Shown in pieces: positions 37,456 through 46,363 of a DNA stretch of 64,000 nucleotides. How positions within the stretch are numbered: position 1 is the stretch's first letter; every line of letters begins with the position of its first letter. The translations under genes were made by a program, and so were the position numbers. The DNA comes from Planctomycetota bacterium (GTDB lineage Bacteria > Planctomycetota > Planctomycetia > Pirellulales > Pirellulaceae). The stretch is from NCBI GenBank assembly GCA_014381825.1, contig JACNKX010000061.1, positions 85,491 through 149,490 of the forward strand, given 5' to 3'. The notes beneath the pieces were generated by a model. The model was not told the origin of the DNA. It did no database searches and saw nothing but the letters and a program-made list of their open reading frames with translations.

Positions 37456-38676
37456 TCACTTCGTTTCGTTCCAATAGATTTTGACATTATGCGTCTGACG
37501 GCCGACGGCCACGATATCCACCCGACCATCGCCGTTCAGATCACCAGCGGCAAGATCTTCAATCGCGACGCTGCCAGGATCGACGATAGTGCGATTCCAC
37601 TTCGCGCCGGTTGCATCTTCGGGGTCGTAGATTCTCAACCCGCGACGATGCTCGTCATCCACGTCGTCGCGGACGCCGATGATCAACTCCTGTGCTTCGT
37701 CATCATCCAGGTTAGCACAGAAGACTGCGTGTCCCCACTTTAGTTGGTCGTCGAGTACGTGTCGGTTCCACAACCACTCGCCGCCTCCGTCGTACTTGGC
37801 ATCAGGCTTGGTGTAGACGACAACCTTGTTGCCATGCCATGGCTCGATCGTGGCGATGTAGGGCTGATCCGCTCCCAACTCTCCAGAACGAATCTCGCTC
37901 GCCCCTCGATTCGGCGACGACTCTTGGTCACCGATGCCAAGATGGACTCGGCCCCAACCACCGTCGTCGCGTCGATACAACGCGTTGACACCTTCGAAAC
38001 TCGCGGTCAGCAAACGCGTCTTGCCTGCGACTCGGACGGGCCAGAAGTTATGCATGACGCGCAATTCGTCGGTGATGACTTCCGGCTTCCACTCGCCGTT
38101 TACCAGGTCTTTCGGAACTTCATACGATAAGAGTCGCACTCCGTTTTCGGCGAAGTTGGGCCCAGTCGTTTCACGCCCCTTCAGCGGCGCGACGATCAAT
38201 TCGTCTTTGCCGTCCGCATCGATATCGGCAAACCGCATGCGGTGCGTTGTCGGTTCTTCGCCGATCGCGTGATAAGTCCAAAGGTCGTTGACGGTCTTGC
38301 CTGGCGAGATCCAACCGATCGTTCCGCCCGACGCCGTGTTGCCGAACTGCCAGTCAGACCCGATGGCGAAATCGAGCCGTCCGTCGCCATCGATATCGTT
38401 GGGTGCGAAGCAGACGTTGTCGTGCTTCTGCGACGGCGTGTCCAACATGATGTGTTCATTCCAATTCGGATTCTCCAACCACAAGAACCGCTTGCTATCG
38501 ACGATCACGATGTCCAAGCGATCGTCGTCGTTCATGTCGATCAAACGAACCGCGTAACCCACCGTCAGACGCGTTGGCAACTCTTGGTCGCGAAATTCCA
38601 GTTCGCTAGCAGCGCCCAAGGTTGACGCGACGGCGATAATAAGTAAACCGAGGCACGATCGCGACATCTCGTTCAT
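37456..38676 (-). CDS. Exported FG-GAP/VCBS repeat protein
   Basis: A 406-residue protein with a signal peptide (about 1-24) and repeated Asp-rich loops of FG-GAP/VCBS type: DMNDDDRLDIVIV, DIDGDGRLDFAIGSD, DIDADGKDELIVAP, DLNGDGRVDIVAVG. These form a calcium-binding beta-propeller. Such proteins often bind carbohydrate or protein partners outside the cell. The start at ATG 38676 (MNEMSRS) puts the signal peptide first. It heads the run with the Gfo/Idh and CxxCH genes. Confidence 0.88.
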   Translation of the reverse strand: MNEMSRSCLGLLIIAVASTLGAASELEFRDQELPTRLTVGYAVRLIDMNDDDRLDIVIVDSKRFLWLENPNWNEHIMLDTPSQKHDNVCFAPNDIDGDGRLDFAIGSDWQFGNTASGGTIGWISPGKTVNDLWTYHAIGEEPTTHRMRFADIDADGKDELIVAPLKGRETTGPNFAENGVRLLSYEVPKDLVNGEWKPEVITDELRVMHNFWPVRVAGKTRLLTASFEGVNALYRRDDGGWGRVHLGIGDQESSPNRGASEIRSGELGADQPYIATIEPWHGNKVVVYTKPDAKYDGGGEWLWNRHVLDDQLKWGHAVFCANLDDDEAQELIIGVRDDVDDEHRRGLRIYDPEDATGAKWNRTIVDPGSVAIEDLAAGDLNGDGRVDIVAVGRQTHNVKIYWNETK

Positions 38677-38693
38677 AACGGTGACTCCAAAAT

Positions 38694-38735
38694 AGGGCAG
38701 GCTGAGCCCACCATTGTGTGGGTGGGCACTGCCCT
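38694..38735. repeat. GC-rich palindrome between divergent genes
   Basis: An outer pair AGGGCAG (38694-38700) with CTGCCCT (38729-38735) and an inner pair GCCCACC (38706-38712) with GGTGGGC (38721-38727) form a strong two-part hairpin. It lies 18 nt upstream of the VCBS gene start. With no T tract it is not a plain terminator. It may be an interspersed palindrome or a leader structure. Confidence 0.6.
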
Positions 38736-38890
38736 CCCGACAATCTATTAACATCTAAGATGGAACCAGTAGACACCAAGCGATTTTACGAAGCAACTCC
38801 GCGCCTTCAACGCGACCCATCGACCGGCTGGTTGCGTAGTTTTCCTGGCTTGAGTACGGTGAGCAGTCCCACCCCACGCATGGAGCAACG

Positions 38891-39733
38891 ATGAAGACCT
38901 CCCCCCGCCCAATCAACTGTCTCGTATCCGGAACTTTACCAGTCCTTTTCGCAATCCCTATTTTGACGGCAACTTCCTTGCTTGCTCAAGATGTCGAGAG
39001 ACAAGGTACCAGCAAACATCCACTTGATCCGGCGCTCGAACGAGCCAAGGAAGGGCTAAAGCTGCTCGAGGAGACGATCGGCGATTATACAGCCACGATT
39101 ATTAAACGTGAACGCATCAACGGCAAGTTAAAGGACCATGAGTTCATTGCGGCGAAGATTCGCAACCGTAAGGTCGAAGATGGCAAAGTCATCGTCCCGT
39201 TTGCGGTTTATTTGAAGTTCCTCAAGCCCAAGTCAGTCACCGGACGCGAAGTCATTTGGGAAGAGGGCGCGAACGAAAATAAAGTTATTGCTCACGAGAC
39301 AGGGTTATTGGGGTTCAAGCGGTTTTATCTTCCGCCGGACGGCTTACTGGCGATGATGGGACAACGCTATCCGATCACTAACATTGGCGTTCAGAACTTG
39401 ATCGAGGAATTGTTGATCCGTGGCGAGAATGATCTCAAATACGGCGAATGCGACGTCAAGTTTTACAAAGGTGCGAAGGTCGACAAATACACCTGCACGC
39501 GGATCGAAGTAATCCATCCTGTCAAGCGAGATCACTTCACATTCCATATCGCTCGCATCTACATCGACGAAACGCTCGGTGTCCCCGTTCGATACGCCGC
39601 CTGGAGTTGGCCGACCGAACCGGGCGGCGAGGCGGTTCTCGAGGAAGAGTACACGTATCGCAACATCAAGCTGAATGTTGGCTTAACGGCGGCTGACTTT
39701 GATCCGGATAATGAAGCGTACGATTATCCGTAG
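38891..39733 (+). CDS. Exported DUF1571 protein
   Basis: A 280-residue protein with a signal peptide (about 1-33, ending LLAQ-D) and a DUF1571 domain: ERAKEGLKLLEETIGDYTA, RINGKLKDHEFIAAKIRN, VYLKFLKPKSVTGREVIW and GVPVRYAAWSWP. The family is nearly limited to planctomycetes and related groups and looks like a LolA-type lipid-binding fold. A periplasmic lipoprotein-carrier-like role is possible but unproved. It is divergent from the VCBS gene and 242 nt before the DUF4838 gene. Confidence 0.88.
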   Translation: MKTSPRPINCLVSGTLPVLFAIPILTATSLLAQDVERQGTSKHPLDPALERAKEGLKLLEETIGDYTATIIKRERINGKLKDHEFIAAKIRNRKVEDGKVIVPFAVYLKFLKPKSVTGREVIWEEGANENKVIAHETGLLGFKRFYLPPDGLLAMMGQRYPITNIGVQNLIEELLIRGENDLKYGECDVKFYKGAKVDKYTCTRIEVIHPVKRDHFTFHIARIYIDETLGVPVRYAAWSWPTEPGGEAVLEEEYTYRNIKLNVGLTAADFDPDNEAYDYP

Positions 39734-39975
39734 CAACGGGGGAGAGCGGCATTTATTAAGATGCGCTTTCAATGCACCTTGTGCGTTTCCCGTTCGAGCC
39801 TACCGCTTGTAGATCCAGGATGCTCTGGGTTGACGTGCTTTATTCTCGCGCGCCGTGCGTCGGTCGCCTCAATGCTTTATAGTTCAACAAAGAACGACCG
39901 TGGGTTGTCGGCGAGACTATTTCGATCTGTTCTAAATAGTCGCAAGCGACACGCTTCTTAGGAAGGCACGATGAC

Positions 39976-42012
39976 ATGCGAACTATTGCCGCGACGATGC
40001 TACTTTCAGTCTGGCTTTTCGATGACCCGACCGCGCGAGCTGCCGATCAAACGTTTGAAATCGTTCGAGGCAGCAAGCCCACGGCCTCCATTGTCATTCC
40101 CTTGGATGCTAATCGGTGGACCAAGCAAGCTTCAGGATGGCTGGTTGAATACGTCCACAAATCGACCCGTGCCACACTGCCTGTTTTTAGCGACGACAAT
40201 CTACCGGCGGGAAATCTAATTTCCGTCGGCCCTACAAGTATTGCGGCGAAGGCAGAGATAGACCTGAATGATTTTAGATGGGACGACTGCCGTGTGACGG
40301 TAAAAGGAAACACCCTATTCCTGATTGGCCGCGATGATCCCGGCACTAGCACTCATGATTGGGTAGGCCCTCGCGGGACATGTCGAGCCGTACTCAAGTT
40401 CCTTGAACATGCGGTCAACGCACGCTGGTTCCTACCCGGGCCAAATGGTGCGTTCGTTGACAGCCAAGATTCTGTTTCAGTTGCCGCCGATTTGGATCTA
40501 ATATCCAGGCCGGCGTTTGCTTACTCTGACGGGCGCAGTGTTTACGACGAGAACGTGCTAAATGAGCCCGGCAAGTCGATTTCAGCGTTGGCCAACAATT
40601 ACCGCAAGTCGGTGAAGGCGGCACCCGGCGGGCATTCGTACTATCACGCTGTCTCAGCAGAAAAGTACTTCGCGACTCATCCAGAGTACTTCGCGGTCAT
40701 CGATGGGAAACGCACCGGCAAGGGAAATCATCTTTGCACTTCACACCCGCGTGTGAAGGAAATGCTCGTCGAGTATATGGGGATGCGCTACGAGCAAGGG
40801 CTTGATTGGGTTTCGCTTGGGCAGGAAGACGGCTTTTTGCGCTGCCAGTGCGATGAGTGCGAGTCGAAAGACAATTACCGTTTTTTAGATTGGGTTCGCA
40901 CAAAGGGTGGCAAGTGGGAGACGTTCCAGAACAGTGAATTACGCAACACGCCACCTGAGCGCCTGCTGCAACTGCATAAGGACGTCATTGATGAAACGAC
41001 GCGCAAATATCCGGGGCGCACTGTGATGCTAATGTGCTACGCGCCGACAGCATGGCCATCGAAGAAAATCGAGCACTACGGAGAGAACGTCGTCGCAGAA
41101 CTAATGAATCTCAACGGAGACTACATTGATGCCTGGAAGGATAAAGTTGGCGGAATGACCGGCTTCACCTACTGGTTCAATACGCAGACACCGATGGGAG
41201 TAAATCTCCACATGACGCCGCGTGAGGCAGCGGATCGCATCAAGTATCTGCACGGACGAGGCTTTGTTGCTTTAAGCGTCGATCCAGGTGGTACGTGGGG
41301 ACTGGAAGGGCCTGTCTATTACATGATGGGGCAGCTACTGGGCGACCCATCGCTCGACCCTGATTCGCTCGTTTCCGAATACTGTAACCGAGTGTACGGC
41401 AAAGCCTCACCTCCCATGCAACGATTCTTCAGCGTACTGCACAAGCGGCTCCCTGCTGTGCTGCCGCTCGATGCTAAAGATATCTCGGCAGATGCGCGTA
41501 ACACAAAAGTGCCACGCGACCTAGATACCGTCGCCATTTACCTGGAGATGTATCCACCAGATGTCTTGGAGCAACTTGGGGCATGCATCGAGGAAGCGGA
41601 GAAGCTAGCAGAAACTGAACAGCACGTAGGTTGGGTCCGTCTTTCACGCGATTACTTTGACTTTGTCAATCTGTTGACGCGGATGCTAATCGCCCACCAA
41701 ACATGGAAGGAAGATCCTTCCGCACTGAACAAGGATGCCTTGCGCCGGAGCGTTGATCTTTTTGAAGACTATCGTGCGCAGATTGTTAACTATAGCAAAG
41801 AGTACACGGAACAGTGGTTCCCGGGCCACGCGGAGTTTGCGAAGTGGCTCGTGGCGAATCTGGAGGATACATCGACTGCCTACTATACGCCCTGGGAAGC
41901 TCGCAAGGCCATCGTACTTGAAAAGGGAATTCGCGGCATGCCGATGGGTTACGGCACGTCGTACTACTACAGCTTTATCCGCGAGCCGCTGACGCTTGAT
42001 CTCAATAAGTGA
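39976..42012 (+). CDS. Exported DUF4838 protein, alpha-glucuronidase-like
   Basis: A 678-residue protein with a short signal peptide (about 1-22). Residues about 30-170 resemble the N-terminal accessory domain of alpha-glucuronidase-type enzymes. The DUF4838 core includes YHAVSAEKYFATHPEYFAV, GNHLCTSHPRVKEML, WVSLGQEDGFLRCQCDEC and VMLMCYAPTAWPSKK. It probably hydrolyses a glycosidic bond of a uronic acid or related sugar outside the cytoplasm. The neighbouring lactonase, propeller and oxidoreductase genes fit sugar acid use. The exact substrate is not visible. Confidence 0.85.
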   Translation: MRTIAATMLLSVWLFDDPTARAADQTFEIVRGSKPTASIVIPLDANRWTKQASGWLVEYVHKSTRATLPVFSDDNLPAGNLISVGPTSIAAKAEIDLNDFRWDDCRVTVKGNTLFLIGRDDPGTSTHDWVGPRGTCRAVLKFLEHAVNARWFLPGPNGAFVDSQDSVSVAADLDLISRPAFAYSDGRSVYDENVLNEPGKSISALANNYRKSVKAAPGGHSYYHAVSAEKYFATHPEYFAVIDGKRTGKGNHLCTSHPRVKEMLVEYMGMRYEQGLDWVSLGQEDGFLRCQCDECESKDNYRFLDWVRTKGGKWETFQNSELRNTPPERLLQLHKDVIDETTRKYPGRTVMLMCYAPTAWPSKKIEHYGENVVAELMNLNGDYIDAWKDKVGGMTGFTYWFNTQTPMGVNLHMTPREAADRIKYLHGRGFVALSVDPGGTWGLEGPVYYMMGQLLGDPSLDPDSLVSEYCNRVYGKASPPMQRFFSVLHKRLPAVLPLDAKDISADARNTKVPRDLDTVAIYLEMYPPDVLEQLGACIEEAEKLAETEQHVGWVRLSRDYFDFVNLLTRMLIAHQTWKEDPSALNKDALRRSVDLFEDYRAQIVNYSKEYTEQWFPGHAEFAKWLVANLEDTSTAYYTPWEARKAIVLEKGIRGMPMGYGTSYYYSFIREPLTLDLNK

Positions 42013-42061
42013 ATCGAATAGCGGCTGAGGCCTAGCACGCAAGCATCCCTCTTGGCCAGTA

Positions 42062-43069
42062 CTAATCGTTCATCGGCCACACGCTCACTCCAGGGGTACT
42101 CGTCCGAATGCTCCACAATTTGTGTCCAGCCGTGATGTAGAGCGTCTTGCGATCAGTGTCGCCGAACGTGCAATTCGTGATCATGTCGGCTGGTACGGGA
42201 ATAAATTGGAGCAATCCGCCCTTGGGTGCGATGACATAGATTCCGGCCTTATGCTTGTTAGCGGTTTCGATTGGCGGCTTCGGAAAGTTGAACCCAGCCG
42301 CAGCGTATAATCTCCCTTCGACATCCATCGCCATACCGTCCGGCCCGCGATCAGTTCCCCAATCGAACAACAACTTTCGGCTTGCCGGTTCGATTGTGCC
42401 GTCGGCGTTGAGGTCGAATTGCCACAATTTTCTGTTGCCGCCCAGGGCGTTCGGTCCGTCGTTGACGTTGTCGGCGACGTATAAATACTTGTCGTTCGGC
42501 GAGACAAGAATTCCGTTGGGACGATCGACTTCATGAGTGATGATCCGCGCGACTTTACCAACCTCGTCGATCCGGTAAACTCCTTCGATCGAGCGATCGT
42601 CGGTGTCACGCTGCTGCATGTCCGAGCGATCGCCGTAACGCGGGTCAGTGAAGTAAATTCGCCCCTTCGAATCGATCGCGAGATCGTTAGGCGAGTTGAA
42701 CTTGCCACCTCGATGTCGATCGGCCAGGACCGTGATCGTGCCGTTCAACTCGGTTCGTGTGATCCTGCGATTGCTGTCCAGGCCACCACCCTCGCAGCAG
42801 AGCAGTCGCCCCTGACGATCGAAGACAATGCCGTTCGTTCGTCCTGATGGCGTGCGAAAGACATGGATCTCGCCGTTGACGTCGCGACGCATGATACGGT
42901 TGTTGGCGATATCGCTGAAGTACACGTTGCCGTCCGGGTGCCAAGCTGGTCCCTCGGTAAAGGCAACTCGCCCTTCCAGCTGTAATTGCGATTCGAATGG
43001 AATCGGGTCAGCCGCGAATCCGGATAACGGCAATGTGACAAGCAGGATCAATATGAACGATCGATTCAT
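42062..43069 (-). CDS. Exported SMP-30/gluconolactonase-like protein
   Basis: A 335-residue beta-propeller with a signal peptide (about 1-19). SMP-30 motifs are FTEGPAWHPDGNVYFSDI, GRLLCCEGGG, FNSPNDLAIDSKGRIYFTDP and RPNGILVSPNDKYLYVAD; the Glu, Asn and Asp metal ligands are present. It would hydrolyse a sugar lactone such as gluconolactone. It is read toward the DUF4838 gene and lies 27 nt after the PQQ-type propeller gene on the same strand, so those two probably share a transcript. Confidence 0.92.
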   Translation of the reverse strand: MNRSFILILLVTLPLSGFAADPIPFESQLQLEGRVAFTEGPAWHPDGNVYFSDIANNRIMRRDVNGEIHVFRTPSGRTNGIVFDRQGRLLCCEGGGLDSNRRITRTELNGTITVLADRHRGGKFNSPNDLAIDSKGRIYFTDPRYGDRSDMQQRDTDDRSIEGVYRIDEVGKVARIITHEVDRPNGILVSPNDKYLYVADNVNDGPNALGGNRKLWQFDLNADGTIEPASRKLLFDWGTDRGPDGMAMDVEGRLYAAAGFNFPKPPIETANKHKAGIYVIAPKGGLLQFIPVPADMITNCTFGDTDRKTLYITAGHKLWSIRTSTPGVSVWPMND

Positions 43070-43096
43070 CGGTGCAAACTCCACGATGTTGCTAGG

Positions 43097-44332
43097 TCAT
43101 CTTGCTTCAACACAGTACAAGTGTGTGATAGTTCGCAGATAGAGCGAATTGTCTGCGACTGCTGGTGATGCCTGAAAGCCGTTGACCAATTTGTTTTCGC
43201 CAAGCAGTTTGTACTTGTCGGTGGCTTCGACCACTGGCGTGTTACCGTCTTGGCTGAAGAAGTAGATTCGACCGTTCGCCAGAATCGGTGAAGCGCGGTA
43301 TTTGCCGCCGACCCGTTTCTGCCAGATCACCTTCGCCGTCTTGGCATCAATGCAAGACGCGACACCGTCGTCGTTGATCATGAACATTAAGTCGCCGACG
43401 ATGATTTGTGACGGTCGCCTCGGTGGACTCTTGTTGAAGCCCCATTCGATGTGCGTATCGGTCACGTCGCCGGAGCCGTCCGGATTGACCGCGATCATTG
43501 AATAAGGACCCGAGCCGGCTGAGATGTAGACCAAACCGTGAGCATAAAGGGGCTTCGCGGCTGCGTTCATGCCGTCATGCCTCACACGCCAAAGGACCTC
43601 GCCGGTATCGGGCTCGTACGCGATCGACTCGGTAGCGCTGGGGCTGATGATTTGCGTCCGTCCGTTGTGGTTGAACGCGGTCGCTGTCGAATACGCCTTT
43701 TTGCGATCACCATTATCGGTGCCGTAATCGATCTCGCGATCTCGCCTCCAAGCCGTCTTGCCGTTGCTCTTGTCGAACGCAACGACGAATTGGTAATCGT
43801 ATCCGTCGTAGGCCACGATCAATTTGTCGCCATGAACGATGGGTGAGGAGCCTGGCCCACGCCAATGATTGCACTCGAGATCGCGGCGTTCCCAGAGTTT
43901 CTTGCCCGTCGCGGTATCGAGACAAGCCGTGCCATAGCTGCCGAAGTGAACGTAGATGCGACCTTCTTCAATGACCGGTGTACACGAAGCATAGCTGTTC
44001 GTCGGATGACAGAATCGCGGTTCTTCGTTCTCGAATACGGCGATGTCTTTCAGCACTTTTCCCGAATGACGATCGACACATAAGGCCGACATTTGTTTGC
44101 CGTCTTCGGTGGCAGTCGTGACCCAAAGTTGATCGTCCCAAATCACGGGCGACGACCAACCCTTTCCATGGATCGGAATCTTCCATTTCACATTCTCAGT
44201 TTCGCTCCAAGTCAACGGCAGAGTCGCGTCTGTCGAACCGTCGCCATCGGGGCCACGGAATTGAGGCCAATTCTCGGCAGCAGTCGCTTGGCAAGCAGTG
44301 AGTAAAACCAGCAAGAGCGGTCGGTAACGCAT
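43097..44332 (-). CDS. Exported PQQ-binding-like beta-propeller protein
   Basis: A 411-residue protein with a signal peptide (MRYRPLLLVLLTACQATAA) and repeated PQQ-type beta-propeller units: ENWPQFRGPDGDG, GKKLWERRDL, GEVLWRVRHDG and AKVIWQKRVGGKYRASPIL. The WPQFRGP opening is very common in planctomycete exported propellers. It need not bind PQQ; some act as scaffolds like BamB. It lies 27 nt before the SMP-30 gene. Confidence 0.92.
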   Translation of the reverse strand: MRYRPLLLVLLTACQATAAENWPQFRGPDGDGSTDATLPLTWSETENVKWKIPIHGKGWSSPVIWDDQLWVTTATEDGKQMSALCVDRHSGKVLKDIAVFENEEPRFCHPTNSYASCTPVIEEGRIYVHFGSYGTACLDTATGKKLWERRDLECNHWRGPGSSPIVHGDKLIVAYDGYDYQFVVAFDKSNGKTAWRRDREIDYGTDNGDRKKAYSTATAFNHNGRTQIISPSATESIAYEPDTGEVLWRVRHDGMNAAAKPLYAHGLVYISAGSGPYSMIAVNPDGSGDVTDTHIEWGFNKSPPRRPSQIIVGDLMFMINDDGVASCIDAKTAKVIWQKRVGGKYRASPILANGRIYFFSQDGNTPVVEATDKYKLLGENKLVNGFQASPAVADNSLYLRTITHLYCVEAR

Positions 44333-44450
44333 CGGACATCCTTCATCAAAGGTGTAGTTGAAGTTGGAGTTATGATAACTTGATCATCTTGAGTTCGCGA
44401 GTAGCAACCACCGAGCGGGATGAGCCTGCTGACAACTTGGAGCCTAATAA

Positions 44451-45425
44451 ATGTCGCCGCCATCCTGGACGTTTTTGCACGTCAACGACAGCCATATGGG
44501 GACGGCGCGATCATATCGATTTCGCCCAGCGGTCAACAAACGTTGGGCTGCGATCAAAGCCCAGATGGAGTCGATCGACGCTGATCTCTTGCTACACGGA
44601 GGCGATCTAACGCGAGATGGCGAGACTCATGAGTTCGAGTATCTTCAGGCTCGCGAAGATTTGGATACGCTCACGTTTCCAAGCTTCGTCATTCCCGGAA
44701 ATATGGATGTTGGGAACAAGCACGCAACACGGAACGGACGGAAACGGAAATGGGATGAGAAGGGGTTGGGATGGAACGACCCTGATCTGAATATGACCGA
44801 GGAGCGACTGCGGTTGTTCGCAACTTACTTTGGTCCAATTCATTGGACGTTCTCGCACCGCGACGTTCGCTTCACCGGCTTTTATGCAGCCGTCGCAGGG
44901 ACGGGATTGCCGCAGGAAGACCGACTGTGGCGAATGCTCGAACGGCTGCCGAAACTCACTCGAGAAAGTCACCATGTTGTGGTAATGCATTACTGGCCCT
45001 TCATGGAGCAACCCGACGAGCCAGCTTGGGATCTGACGAATGCCGACGAGTATGACAACTGGTATTTCTCGATCGACCCGCCGCATCGGCAACGAATTTG
45101 GAAGCTGCTTCAAGCTGCCGGCGTCGAAATTCTGTTCTGTGGTCATGTCCACACGGGTCGACCGATGCAGTTGGTCGATGGCATTCGGGTTTATCGAACG
45201 CCGGCAGCAGGCAACACGGGACAACTTGCCGAACGATGGCCTGAAGCCGATACCCGTTTTGGCTTTCACCGCTGTGATGTGAACGCAGTCGGCATTCAAG
45301 TCGAATTTGTGCCTGGCGACGACCAGTGCGAAGAGTTTGGCACTTTCGGCCCCCTCGGACATCCACCTGTGGAAGAACGCGACTACTCGGTCGCCCGGGA
45401 GCAACCGCCGCTTAAACCCGACTGA
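44451..45425 (+). CDS. Calcineurin-like metallophosphoesterase
   Basis: A 324-residue phosphoesterase. Metal-binding motifs appear in order: HVNDSHMG (D-x-H), LLHGGDLTRDG (GD), VIPGNMDVGNK (GN-x-D), VVMHYWPF and FCGHVHTGRP (GHxH). The GNMD version lacks the usual histidine of GNHD. There is no signal peptide, so it is cytoplasmic. Substrate could be a cyclic nucleotide or phospholipid; it is not clear from sequence. It converges on the DJ-1 gene 57 nt away. Confidence 0.92.
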   Translation: MSPPSWTFLHVNDSHMGTARSYRFRPAVNKRWAAIKAQMESIDADLLLHGGDLTRDGETHEFEYLQAREDLDTLTFPSFVIPGNMDVGNKHATRNGRKRKWDEKGLGWNDPDLNMTEERLRLFATYFGPIHWTFSHRDVRFTGFYAAVAGTGLPQEDRLWRMLERLPKLTRESHHVVVMHYWPFMEQPDEPAWDLTNADEYDNWYFSIDPPHRQRIWKLLQAAGVEILFCGHVHTGRPMQLVDGIRVYRTPAAGNTGQLAERWPEADTRFGFHRCDVNAVGIQVEFVPGDDQCEEFGTFGPLGHPPVEERDYSVAREQPPLKPD

Positions 45426-45482
45426 TAAGCGGGGGAGCAACCACGTCCTATGAACAAAGTGGACCCGCGGTATCACTCAATT

Positions 45483-46049
45483 CTATGACGAGTCTTTCAA
45501 TTTCTTGATAAACTCGCGCAGTAGCGCCGTGTTGTCGTGCCAGACACGAGACGTGACGATGTTTCCGTCGACGACAACTTCTTTATCGACATAGGTCGCA
45601 CCACCTTGTTCGGCGTCCATGGCGCACTTGGCGACCGTGGTGACTGTCTTGCCGCCGATAATACCGGCAGCTGTCAGGATTTCGATCCCGTGGCAAAGAC
45701 AAGCGATCGGCTTGTCGGCTTCGTGAATCTCGCGTGTGACTCGCAACAGATCTTGGTCATAGCGAAGGTACTCGGGAGCACGACCGCCGGAGACGAACAG
45801 ACCTGCGTAATCCTCCGCATTGACATCTTTGAAGGCAACCGTCGCGCGAATGAAGTACGAAGGACGTTCCTGCGTGATGTCCCACGGAACGCTCGAATCG
45901 GGTGGAATCTCGTGCAGCACAGAATGGTACAGCCGAGCTTCGGGTCCAGCCACCACTACCTCAAATCCATCTTCCGGTAGGCGAAAGTAAGGATAGAAGG
46001 TGTCGAGGGTTTCTGTCGCATCGCCGATTGGCATCAAGATCTTAGGCAT
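45483..46049 (-). CDS. DJ-1/PfpI family protein
   Basis: A 188-residue protein of the DJ-1/PfpI superfamily. The nucleophile elbow is IACLCHGIEIL, with the cysteine just before His-Gly; the Glu partner is likely in the N-terminal PEDGFEV segment. KCAMDAEQGGATYVDKEVVVDGNIVTSR is typical of the PfpI group. Possible roles are glyoxalase, deglycase or chaperone. The ATG at 46049 has GAGAAG nine bases upstream. It follows the small gene at 46086 by 36 nt. Confidence 0.87.
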   Translation of the reverse strand: MPKILMPIGDATETLDTFYPYFRLPEDGFEVVVAGPEARLYHSVLHEIPPDSSVPWDITQERPSYFIRATVAFKDVNAEDYAGLFVSGGRAPEYLRYDQDLLRVTREIHEADKPIACLCHGIEILTAAGIIGGKTVTTVAKCAMDAEQGGATYVDKEVVVDGNIVTSRVWHDNTALLREFIKKLKDSS

Positions 46050-46085
46050 GTCTGTCACTTCTCGGAAGAGTTGTTGATCGTAGGC

Positions 46086-46262
46086 TTATTCCGTTTGATC
46101 CGATTCACCGCTGCACGAGTTCTCTAACGCGGAGAGCCTGGATTCAAGTTGTTCGAGTTTGTCCAGTATCAATGCGTGGACATAGACGGCATCCATTCCC
46201 ACAGGACTGTTCTCGCTCGCAATCTTATCAATAATCGGCTGCAGTTCAGCTTTCGTTTTCAT
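46086..46262 (-). CDS. Small coiled-coil protein of 58 residues, unknown
   Basis: A short open frame too small for usual cut-offs. It reads from an ATG at 46262 with AGAGGA upstream (about 7 nt spacing) to a TAA at 46086-46088. The peptide begins MKTKAELQPIIDKIASENS, then has AVYVHALILDKLEQLESRLSALE, a clear amphipathic heptad pattern. It sits between the REP-like element after pgk and the DJ-1 gene, all on the same strand. Coding looks likely from the RBS and the heptad pattern; function is unknown. Confidence 0.7.
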   Translation of the reverse strand: MKTKAELQPIIDKIASENSPVGMDAVYVHALILDKLEQLESRLSALENSCSGESDQTE

Positions 46263-46303
46263 GGTTAATCCTCTGCAGATAGCGAGACATGCTCCAACTG
46301 ATG

Positions 46304-46363
46304 AATGTGGCCATCACTCTCCGAGTGATGAGTGCTCGTCACTTGGAAAGTGACGGCTACTTT
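46304..46363. repeat. 60-bp palindromic REP-like element, copy 2
   Basis: Same element as at 14839-14898: 53 of 60 bases are identical and the arm symmetry is kept. It begins AATGTGGC and ends GGCTACTTT, its last two bases lying in the pgk stop codon (46362-46364). As in copy 1 it directly follows a - strand gene. It separates pgk from the small downstream gene. Confidence 0.88.

Noticed and set aside
39734..39975. A 66-residue + strand frame between the DUF1571 and DUF4838 genes
   Set aside because: No ribosome binding site, Cys/Ser/Arg-rich composition and no motif; treated as noncoding.
44607..45476. A 289-residue - strand frame opposite the metallophosphoesterase gene
   Set aside because: The + strand frame has all five phosphoesterase motifs; the antisense frame has none and no suitable ribosome binding site.
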